The notes below the pieces were generated by a model that was given only the letters and a program-made list of their open reading frames with translations, did no database searches and was not told where the DNA came from. 20,455 nucleotides of DNA from a virus. Of the stretch, positions 14,304 to 20,455 are shown in pieces. Location of the stretch: IMG/VR virus record IMGVR_UViG_3300025648_000734, positions 1 to 20,455 of that record, one strand, 5' to 3'. Numbering within the stretch: the stretch's first letter is position 1; the number at the start of each line of letters is the position of its first letter. A program made the translations under genes and the position numbers.

Positions 14304-15430
14304 TCGTCAGCCTTTACTTTAGCAAAATCATCCATTGTTACTTCACCCTTATTAGAAGTATTGTCAGCCGACAAGCCAGATGCAGTAGGGCCAGCTTTTG
14401 TTTGGGCTAACTTCTTCTTGTCCTCAACAGTAACAGTTGCTTTTCCTGTCTCGACGGATTTCAATTTTGCAAGTAGAGCATCTATGGAAGTCAATGCTTT
14501 GGCAAGAGGCGAAGCAAGTATGTTCTTCTGGACAGCTTTTGGCATCTTGCTAAGTGTATCTTTGTAAATAGCATTGAGAGGTGTTTTGTCATCCTCAAAC
14601 ACTTTGAAAAAGTCTTTCTCCCATGTGCGAATACTGTTGGTGAGTTCTGTGTGTTTCGATGAATACTCTGCCTTAACGCGACCAAGAGACTGTTGAAACT
14701 GTGATGCTTGTGAGTTAGCACTAAAGAACAAAGATTCCAAATAAGACTGTGTTCTCTGGTCAACTTTCTGTTTTGCAGCATAGACAATCTGCTTTGACAC
14801 AGGGTCGCGTTGTAGTGTAACAAAGTCTGTTGCTCCTTGACGAACATTGTCCAACTGCTCACGCCAATGTTCTAGGACAAGTTGTGCTTCATTAGCAGCA
14901 GTTGCAGCTTGGTTATATTCAGGGGTTAAAGTGTAAGCTTCTGGATGTTCATAGTATGTCTCTGGAATACCACCAGCTTGTGCAATAGGAGAATTCTTCT
15001 TCAACTCTGCCAGTTCAGCCTGTGCTTTGGTGGCCTCAAGATAGAAAGGCTTTAGGGTGTTAAAAGCATCATTGCCCATTGTCTTGAACAACGGGACAAC
15101 ATTCTCCGGCAAGCCAGAATAATCTCTAGCAATAGCACCTTTCTTTCCAATAACAGGTTGACCAGCCGCTTTCACTTCTGCAGCAGGTTTAGCGACTATC
15201 TCTTCTTTTTTAACTCCGGAGGCTGGAGCTACCTCAGCTTCAACTTCCTTAACAGGCTCCTTTTCTTTCGACATTTCTGGCATATCTTTGACAGCACCGA
15301 AGCTATCAAAGTTTATCTCTGGTTCTGTCGAAGTTACTTCTGCGACAGGAGTTTCTACTGCTGCCTCTGCGACAGGAGTAGCTTCACCAGAGGGAACACC
15401 GTCAGGACTGATTTCATTTGTTGCTGGCAT
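14300..15430 (-). CDS. Capsid scaffolding protein, 376 aa
   Basis: ATG at 15430, preceded by AGG about 7 bases upstream; it overlaps the end of the 92-aa gene by 17 bases. Residues 1-90 are low-complexity and rich in Glu, Pro, Ala, Val (EMSKEKEPVKEVEAEVAPAS). Residues about 115-260 are helical with heptad character (PFYLEATKAQAELAELKKNS; AAQLV-type helix LEHWREQLDNVRQGA; QSLGRVKAEYSSKHTELTNS). The C-terminus is again helical and charged (AVQKNILASPLAKALTSIDA; MDDFAKVKADE). An acidic, extended, coiled-coil protein between portal and major capsid genes is the standard picture of a scaffold that guides capsid assembly and then leaves. The call rests on composition and position, not on a specific motif. 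Confidence 0.7.
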   Translation of the reverse strand: MPATNEISPDGVPSGEATPVAEAAVETPVAEVTSTEPEINFDSFGAVKDMPEMSKEKEPVKEVEAEVAPASGVKKEEIVAKPAAEVKAAGQPVIGKKGAIARDYSGLPENVVPLFKTMGNDAFNTLKPFYLEATKAQAELAELKKNSPIAQAGGIPETYYEHPEAYTLTPEYNQAATAANEAQLVLEHWREQLDNVRQGATDFVTLQRDPVSKQIVYAAKQKVDQRTQSYLESLFFSANSQASQFQQSLGRVKAEYSSKHTELTNSIRTWEKDFFKVFEDDKTPLNAIYKDTLSKMPKAVQKNILASPLAKALTSIDALLAKLKSVETGKATVTVEDKKKLAQTKAGPTASGLSADNTSNKGEVTMDDFAKVKADE

Positions 15431-15692
15431 ATTTACCTACGACTTTCCGAAGCATGTTTGCTTCTATGAGTTTATGGACGATTTGTTTGTTGTTGTCTGA
15501 CTGATGATTAACAAGCGCCAACCCGATAGCATCAGCTACTAGCGAGTCAGATTGTGCAAGTAATTCTTTGAATACTTGTTGTGTTCTGGAAGAAGAAAGC
15601 CAAGCATGACGAGCGTTTAATGTTTCAGCATCTTCTTCCACGATAGGTTCTTTGTCTGCGGAACCATGAAGTGCAGCATAGTATTTACTCAT
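15414..15692 (-). CDS. Small helical protein between portal and scaffold, 92 aa
   Basis: ATG at 15692 overlaps the portal TGA by 4 bases, with AAAGGTG about 10 bases upstream. The protein is helical and soluble (SKYYAALHGSADKEPIVEED; RTQQVFKELLAQSDSLVADA; NKQIVHKLIEANMLRKVVGK), with no signal peptide or membrane span. I do not recognise the family. Small helical proteins at this place in other short-tailed phages are sometimes minor head proteins or assembly helpers. That role is inferred from position only. Confidence 0.7.
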   Translation of the reverse strand: MSKYYAALHGSADKEPIVEEDAETLNARHAWLSSSRTQQVFKELLAQSDSLVADAIGLALVNHQSDNNKQIVHKLIEANMLRKVVGKYASNK

Positions 15693-17608
15693 TGCGGAAC
15701 TGCACCTTTCTGTTGGCCATGCTCAACTGACTGTTTAATCTTGTCTCCTTCCATCATTAACTGACCAAGTTTAGCTTGGTCTTCTGGCGACAATTGTTTG
15801 ATAGTGACATCGTGCTGTTTAACAAGTTCTTGACACAGCGTTGTAAACCCTGCAATAACTTGGCCAGCTTGTGCTAATTGCTGTTGCAACTGTGTTTGTT
15901 GATTTTGTTTTCCTTGTTCAATAACTTTAGCATATTGCTCTCCTTTGGAAGGATAAGACAAACGAATAAGGTCAGCGAGAAACTGGTCAGCAAGTGCTGT
16001 CTTTTGAACTACTGCCCAATCTTGTTTCATCTGTTGCAGTAACTCAGAACGCTGCACAACATCAACATCGCCAGCCGCCCTAACTTCAAACACTTGTTTA
16101 ATGGTGTCAATGTCATTGTGCCAGTTTGGTTTGGTCATCGGTTGACCATTTTGAATGATAGGCTGCTGTGTTGCTGGATTAAGGATAGGTGTAGGAGTAT
16201 TGATTAACAGAAATGTGATAAGATTCTGTTGTGCCTGTGACTGAGCAATCTTCCAGCACAAAGAATAGATAGCACGAATGTAGGAAGAAAACAGTGTTAG
16301 CTGAACAGAGTTAAGAAGATTGGATTGCTGTTCTGCCAGTGACATTTCTTTTGCTGTCTTACGTGAATCTTCACGATTCATTACAGCAAAGTTAGTCTGG
16401 TTGGTTTCTTGTGAGTTGCTGGTGTCCATATACTGCAAAGCTTTCAGAATCTGAAAGTCAGGATATGGAGCAGAGAAAAAGTTGAAAGGTTTGTTTAGAA
16501 CAGTTCCACCTTCAATTGGATTGTCAGCTATCTCTTTGACAGAATTGCCAGAACCGTCATCCTGCGCAGGAGAGGCAAGAATCTTTGTAGCCCGCGAAAC
16601 ACCATTAACAAAAGCTGACAGAACACCAGTTTGCGCTTCTTGTTTAGGCGCATCCAAGAATACTCTGCCATGTTTCTCTACCAATTTTGGTTTCTCTGAC
16701 TCACGATAAGGTAGAATAAAGTATGGATACTCTGTCAAACTAACCGGTTCCCAAGAAGTAGTTGGTTGTTGTGTGATAGGGTCAATGCTCTGCTGTTCTT
16801 TATCAATTCCAAGATAAAGATTTTCCGGCGCTTTAAGCCAGTCAGAAACTCCATCTTCAACAGAGAACCATGCTACCTTGACAATGCCATCTTCCTTATA
16901 CATGACTTTATGTATACGACAGGTTTCACTTTCTTTCTTTCCTTCTTTGCGAGCGTTGACAATTTTGTTTACTTCCGAAATATTCCAGCCAAATTGTTTG
17001 ACGAAAGTCTGCAGTTCGATTAGTGAGTAGTCGTAGGCACGAATTACACGAGGAGCTTGCTGGATATCTTTAGTTGTTCTAGGCCAGAATAAACTATCAA
17101 AACCAACGTGTTCAATACCAATGTTAAGAGGCTTGGTAGAGTCATAGACCACCTCAACACTATCCCAACCATGTGTTGCAGCACCATCAACAGTCTTGTA
17201 GTGAACTTTCTCCCAATCTTGATATGTCATTCCACGGGTAAACTCTAGTTCAATTTTGCTGGTGTCAAGGTCTGGAAGTGACAGACAGTTGAAGATGCAG
17301 ATACGACGAGAATTCTTGAGATAGTTGATGTATGGAGGCTGCTCTCGTTGGATGTTTGTATCAATGATACGGACAGGAATCATTGTCTCATCTTCATCAA
17401 GAGTTCCCTCACGACGCAGAACTTCAACAGAGAACTCTACATCACGAGTTTTGCGGTTCTCTTTGGCCTTCTCACGAAAGTGTTCCCAGTCATTTATGAG
17501 AGCCTTTAGTTTGATGGATGCAGTCTGGAAGTCAGTCACCGTGCTAATCTTCTCAGGTTGTTCTGCATCCTTTAGGAGAGCACTATTGTCAGGTTGAAGT
17601 TCATTCAT
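15689..17608 (-). CDS. Portal protein, 639 aa
   Basis: I choose ATG 17608 (MNELQPDNSALLKDAEQPEK), one base after the stop of the preceding gene. A longer frame exists from TTG 17647, but it would overlap that gene by 38 bases. AAGGAG lies 13 bases upstream of the chosen start. The size suits a podoviral portal, and the gene lies directly downstream of TerL as expected. Visible regions: an N-terminal helical part with LKALINDWEHFREKAKENRK; the GWDSVEVVYDSTKPLNIGIE and FDSLFWPRTTKDIQQAPRVI segment, common in podoviral portals; a middle part VLSAFVNGVSRATKILASPA; a long helix near residues 430-480; and a Gln-rich C-terminal helix (QNQQTQLQQQLAQAGQVIAG) as in the barrel or crown of portals. Twelve copies should form the DNA entry ring. 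Confidence 0.78.
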   Translation of the reverse strand: MNELQPDNSALLKDAEQPEKISTVTDFQTASIKLKALINDWEHFREKAKENRKTRDVEFSVEVLRREGTLDEDETMIPVRIIDTNIQREQPPYINYLKNSRRICIFNCLSLPDLDTSKIELEFTRGMTYQDWEKVHYKTVDGAATHGWDSVEVVYDSTKPLNIGIEHVGFDSLFWPRTTKDIQQAPRVIRAYDYSLIELQTFVKQFGWNISEVNKIVNARKEGKKESETCRIHKVMYKEDGIVKVAWFSVEDGVSDWLKAPENLYLGIDKEQQSIDPITQQPTTSWEPVSLTEYPYFILPYRESEKPKLVEKHGRVFLDAPKQEAQTGVLSAFVNGVSRATKILASPAQDDGSGNSVKEIADNPIEGGTVLNKPFNFFSAPYPDFQILKALQYMDTSNSQETNQTNFAVMNREDSRKTAKEMSLAEQQSNLLNSVQLTLFSSYIRAIYSLCWKIAQSQAQQNLITFLLINTPTPILNPATQQPIIQNGQPMTKPNWHNDIDTIKQVFEVRAAGDVDVVQRSELLQQMKQDWAVVQKTALADQFLADLIRLSYPSKGEQYAKVIEQGKQNQQTQLQQQLAQAGQVIAGFTTLCQELVKQHDVTIKQLSPEDQAKLGQLMMEGDKIKQSVEHGQQKGAVPQ

Positions 17609-17609
17609 A

Positions 17610-17915
17610 TTAGTCTTGTGACTCCTTGGCTTCGTTGAAGTCGTCAACAGTCACTTCTTTCTCGTTACGCAATTCTTCGTCACGCTGATATGCCATGTCA
17701 CGGATGAACGATAACTGTTCTTTGGTGGCATCTTTGATAAGCTCCATTACTTGCATCTGGAATTCTTCGGTAAGAGGGACTTCTGCTTCGCTAACTTCCT
17801 TCTCTCCCTTGTCAGTTCCTTCTTGAGTTTCTTCCGGAGAAGTTGCACCAGTTTTATCAAGCTCATTGTCTTCCTGTTCAGGTTGTTTTTTTTCAGTTGT
17901 CGGAATAGATGCCAT
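17610..17915 (-). CDS. Small acidic helical protein between TerL and portal, 101 aa
   Basis: I choose ATG 17915 (MASIPTTEKKQPEQEDNELD), with AAGAAG 6 bases before it; the longer frame from 17948 would only add a basic, TerL-overlapping stretch. The gene overlaps the TerL end by 23 bases. The N-terminal 45 residues are disordered and very acidic (TGATSPEETQEGTDKGEKEV); the C-terminal 55 residues form a charged helix (TEEFQMQVMELIKDATKEQL, followed by SFIRDMAYQRDEELRNEK). There is no membrane segment. I recognise no family. It may be a packaging or portal assembly accessory, on position alone. Confidence 0.65.
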   Translation of the reverse strand: MASIPTTEKKQPEQEDNELDKTGATSPEETQEGTDKGEKEVSEAEVPLTEEFQMQVMELIKDATKEQLSFIRDMAYQRDEELRNEKEVTVDDFNEAKESQD

Positions 17916-19707
17916 ATGTATCTTCTTTGTTGTTTGTTTTGCCAACACCCAATGCTACTTGTAAAGAGCCTTTGGCTTTGTGTTTACCACCAGTATTACC
18001 TTGAATCATTTCGTATTCTTTAAAAGTAATACCATCATAAAAATCTTGGACTTCCTGCGAAGTCTTTAGAACTTTTCGCTTTGGTTCATCGTCTTTCTTG
18101 ACCCGTGTTTCTCCTAGAAAATCTTCTATAGTTAAACCGGAGAAAGTAAGACAAAATGCATCCGCTCTGTCCGGCGAGTGTTGTCCCTCAGCCTTAGCTT
18201 CTTTCTTTGGTTGAAGAAAAACGCGGCCACCTTGCTGTTGTTTGAACTTACGCGATACCAACTGTTCTCTGCACTTACGAGAAATACCTTTAAGGTTAAA
18301 GCACTTTTCCTCAAAGATTCGACGAACATTGAAATACAACTCTGCACCACGATTGCCAAATCGTTTGCGATTATAGGCTGCCGATTGATTAAGAACTCTG
18401 TGAATTGTCCAGCCATACTGCTCGCCTGTTAGCATATCTATTACAGCATGACCTATGCCACCATCGTCAGCAAAAATATAATCGTGAGTTTTAGATATGC
18501 CCATTCTAGTAAGTCGCTCATTAAGCCAGCGAGCAGTGACAGTGGTGTCTTTCTCGACAAGGAACTCCTCTGATACTATCTTAACTCCTCGGCAAGCAGT
18601 AATTACTGTTTCATCACCACCAGCAGCTATATCAATACCAATGCGAAGTGGCCAAGATAAGAAGTCAAAAATAGGCGGTTCAGCTATGAGTAAGTCAACA
18701 ATAGTGGCAGGGATAACTGTCTCGGTGTCAAGGTAGGTGAACAAGGCTAGATGCTTGGAACGATACTCTGGAGAGTCTTCACCCAACTCTCTCTTATCTT
18801 CTTCTCTTTCTTGTTCACTAATGTGTGGACAATCATACGACGTAACCGAACGTCCTGTTTTCCAATTAGTGGCAGCATAATGGAAAGCGCCAATGGGTGC
18901 ACCGGGAGAAGATATTTCAAGCCAGTAGTTGTATCCAGTGCATCTTTTAAGTGCTTTATGGATGTCTTCGGGAATTGATTTGGACTCATTTTTAATGATA
19001 GCCATCTCTGCATTTGGCTCTAGTGGATGGTATCCCTCTGCTTTACCAGCTTCGTCTGTTGCAAACATCCGTATTACAGAACCAGACTTGAGACAACGAA
19101 TGTAACGCTGACGTATCTTAAAGATTGGTGTTCCTAGTTTCTGATTAACACGTTCTGCAAGGGAACGAATATAGGATTCTGTTTGTGCAGTAAGCTGTGT
19201 TCCAGAAGCTGACGTAATGATTACTTGTGAACGAATTTTCGAGAGAACAAACCATATAGCAAAAGGTGCTATCACGAAAGCATCTTTGCCAGAACCATTT
19301 GCTGCAACTAGAAAATATTTAAGTGGATTCTTGCTGGTTGGTTTAACAGCAGGAGCAAGGTCAAGATTAACGTCTTTCTGCCACTGATGCATTGTGACTT
19401 CACCAGTCATAATGCTATCATTGAACATTGCTAGAACATGGGCAGGAGTGGGAAACTCAAACGCAGCCCAACCTTCATTAGGACGTTCTTCATCCTCTGC
19501 AAAGTCACCGGCATACTTTCTACCCTGTGTGTAAGTTATCTCTGACTTTGTCTCTGCTGCCGGAACTTGAATAGGAGTGATTTCTAGCTTTTCTGTGGGA
19601 GTCGGTTCTACTGCAACTTGTTGTTTAGGAGAGGCGGGCTGGGATAACTCTGGAATCTGGCCAGAGTTAATCATGTGTTCAAGTTGTTCTACCGAGTAGT
19701 CACTCAT
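17893..19707 (-). CDS. terL: Terminase large subunit, 604 aa
   Basis: ATG at 19707 overlaps the TerS TGA by 4 bases. Residues 1-80 are a polar, Pro/Glu-rich extension of a kind not universal in TerL. The ATPase follows: Walker A LVAANGSGKDAF at residues 133-144 (Lys 141), and a Walker B-like strand AEMAIIKNESK near residues 233-243, where the usual Asp before the catalytic Glu is Asn. The nuclease domain shows the RNase H-like acidic triad: IGIDIAAGGDET (Asp 359), YIFADDGGIGHAV (Asp 414/415) and SPDRADAFCL (Asp 513/516). Walker A and all three nuclease segments are intact, so the enzyme should translocate and cut DNA at the portal. It packages concatemers; the cut type (cos or pac) cannot be told from this. 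Confidence 0.93.
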   Translation of the reverse strand: MSDYSVEQLEHMINSGQIPELSQPASPKQQVAVEPTPTEKLEITPIQVPAAETKSEITYTQGRKYAGDFAEDEERPNEGWAAFEFPTPAHVLAMFNDSIMTGEVTMHQWQKDVNLDLAPAVKPTSKNPLKYFLVAANGSGKDAFVIAPFAIWFVLSKIRSQVIITSASGTQLTAQTESYIRSLAERVNQKLGTPIFKIRQRYIRCLKSGSVIRMFATDEAGKAEGYHPLEPNAEMAIIKNESKSIPEDIHKALKRCTGYNYWLEISSPGAPIGAFHYAATNWKTGRSVTSYDCPHISEQEREEDKRELGEDSPEYRSKHLALFTYLDTETVIPATIVDLLIAEPPIFDFLSWPLRIGIDIAAGGDETVITACRGVKIVSEEFLVEKDTTVTARWLNERLTRMGISKTHDYIFADDGGIGHAVIDMLTGEQYGWTIHRVLNQSAAYNRKRFGNRGAELYFNVRRIFEEKCFNLKGISRKCREQLVSRKFKQQQGGRVFLQPKKEAKAEGQHSPDRADAFCLTFSGLTIEDFLGETRVKKDDEPKRKVLKTSQEVQDFYDGITFKEYEMIQGNTGGKHKAKGSLQVALGVGKTNNKEDTYGIYSDN

Positions 19708-20144
19708 GCTGGTTTACTTTCAACATCCACTGGTTTGTTATAGATTAGTTCATTGGCCCTGCGCAACTGCTCATTGAACATTAGAACATTGAAAGTTGTT
19801 CCCGCCAAAGCTTTAACAGCGTCAAGACGACCTTTCTTGTCTTGACGTATGTATTTGCAAGCATCAAGGGCCACTGCTTCCGAGTCAGAGCTAACTGCAA
19901 TTTCGTAGATACGGTCATTAACTCGTAGGAGTTGTTCGTCTGTGAAGTTAAGGTCAGTCTTTCCGGCATTGCTGTCGGAAGAATTTCCGGCTTCAAGTCC
20001 GCAATCTTTACGATACTTCGCCGACGACGAAGCCAGTGTCATCTTTACAGCCTCCGGCTCCAACTGTCTGTCTTCGGCAATCTCTGCCGGTGACATACCA
20101 AGTTGTTCGTAAGACAATCTAATTTGTTCTACTTCTGTTGACAT
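19704..20144 (-). CDS. terS: Terminase small subunit candidate, 146 aa
   Basis: ATG at 20144, directly before TerL with a 4-base ATGA overlap. Residues 1-40 look like a homeodomain-type helix-turn-helix (IRLSYEQLGMSPAEIAEDRQ, then LEPEAVKMTLASSS), the usual DNA-binding start of small terminases. Residues about 65-135 form helices (FTDEQLLRVNDRIYEIAVSS; ALDACKYIRQDKKGRLDAVK; NEQLRRANELIYN) suited to oligomerisation. It should bind the packaging site and feed DNA to TerL. Position is strong support; the sequence match is by pattern only. No Shine-Dalgarno sequence precedes the start (GGTTGCCTGT). Confidence 0.75.
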   Translation of the reverse strand: MSTEVEQIRLSYEQLGMSPAEIAEDRQLEPEAVKMTLASSSAKYRKDCGLEAGNSSDSNAGKTDLNFTDEQLLRVNDRIYEIAVSSDSEAVALDACKYIRQDKKGRLDAVKALAGTTFNVLMFNEQLRRANELIYNKPVDVESKPA

Positions 20145-20272
20145 ACAGGCAACCAGAACTTCACTGTTGAGGACAACTCTCTACCCTCCGAAAGTAACCA
20201 CCTACCATAATCCGACAAGGAGAATCGTTCGTCCATAACTATCTGTTCTGTTCCTATTGAGTTATCGGTCAT
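20129..20272 (-). CDS. Possible small ORF of 47 codons upstream of TerS
   Basis: ATG at 20272 (MTDNSIGTEQIVMDERFSLS) runs to TAG at 20131-20129 and overlaps the TerS start by 16 bases in another frame. The translation is fairly protein-like (YGRWLLSEGRELSSTVKFWL), but no Shine-Dalgarno sequence precedes it and the length is within chance. It may be a leader peptide or not a gene. Confidence 0.3.
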   Translation of the reverse strand: MTDNSIGTEQIVMDERFSLSDYGRWLLSEGRELSSTVKFWLPVCQQK

Positions 20273-20455
20273 ACAAGTAGAGGAAAGCAAGAAGTATGCC
20301 AAAGGAAATGTGTTATATCCAGAGAATAGTTGTGGAGGAGGAATTTTGTGCGAGTATGGGTATATGCGAATCGGGCTTCATTTCTGGGTCATATCAACTT
20401 CTGACTCAAACTTACGGCATAATACACTACTAAAGTAGTGTATGTTTGACTGGCC
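20145..20455 (-). other. Leader region upstream of the packaging genes
   Basis: Apart from the doubtful 47-codon ORF, this 311-base stretch has no gene on either strand. It holds the palindrome at 20422-20443, and TATAAC (minus sense) near 20312 that could be a -10 box; no good -35 box lies 16-18 bases upstream. It may contain the late promoter of the virion operon or, since it lies before TerS, the packaging recognition site. Neither is shown by sequence alone. Confidence 0.5.
20422..20443. promoter_or_regulatory. Near-perfect palindrome, operator-like
   Basis: Two 10-base arms, ATACACTACT and AGTAGTGTAT, are perfect inverted repeats separated by AA. The very short spacer favours a dimeric protein binding site over an RNA hairpin, and no T tract follows on either strand. 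It lies 278 bases upstream of the TerS start, at the head of the transcription unit. Confidence 0.55.

Noticed and set aside
17609-17647. TTG start for the portal
   Set aside because: It would overlap the preceding gene by 38 bases, while ATG 17608 lies one base after that gene's stop.
1-20455. CRISPR array, insertion sequence, integrase or attachment site
   Set aside because: No spaced direct repeats, no transposase or recombinase motifs, and no tRNA-like sequence were seen; lifestyle (lytic or temperate) cannot be judged from this window.

Overview
The window reads as a stretch of a tailed double-stranded DNA phage genome, or a related prophage or metagenomic phage contig. Every convincing gene lies on the minus strand, so transcription runs from the right edge (20455) to the left edge (1). 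The order is the classic virion block: small terminase, large terminase, portal, scaffold, major capsid protein, then neck and tail proteins, then internal (ejection) proteins. I see no tape-measure, major tail tube, sheath or baseplate gene. A connector protein is followed directly by a large tail-nozzle-like protein and then by low-complexity internal virion proteins, so a podovirus-like, short-tailed virion is the best fit.

Layout in transcription order. 20455-20145: leader with a near-perfect palindrome and a possible 47-codon ORF. 20144-17893: TerS and TerL. 17915-15414: a small acidic protein, the portal and a 92-aa protein. 15430-13728: scaffold and a DEDDh (DnaQ-like) exonuclease. 13727-13409: non-coding, with a GC-rich, strongly structured island. 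13408-11569: major capsid protein and a 175-aa protein with a signal peptide. 11559-11511: terminator-like hairpin. 11503-8018: a more GC-rich accessory block with a beta-helix spike that also carries a signal peptide, a fibronectin-III-like lipoprotein, two small single-span membrane proteins, a two-span holin-like protein and an overlapping spanin-like lipoprotein. 7959-4616: IPT/TIG-like protein, unknown structural protein, tail appendage and connector. 4610-1: tail-nozzle-like protein, then two low-complexity virion proteins and the start of a third that runs off the left edge.

Host: the exported proteins (Asn/Thr-rich beta proteins, signal peptides ending in FGQ or AFGA, a one-domain FnIII lipoprotein) and the many AT-rich leaders without Shine-Dalgarno sequences recall Verrucomicrobia or Bacteroidetes-type hosts. 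This is inference only; no gene here fixes the host.

Two things stand out. First, reading every line I found no GATC and no GTAC in 20.4 kb, where roughly 70 of each would be expected; this suggests strong selection against two restriction or methylation sites. Second, three proteins encoded between capsid and lysis genes carry Sec or lipoprotein signals, which is unusual for virion components and suggests a module that acts on the infected host's envelope or surroundings.
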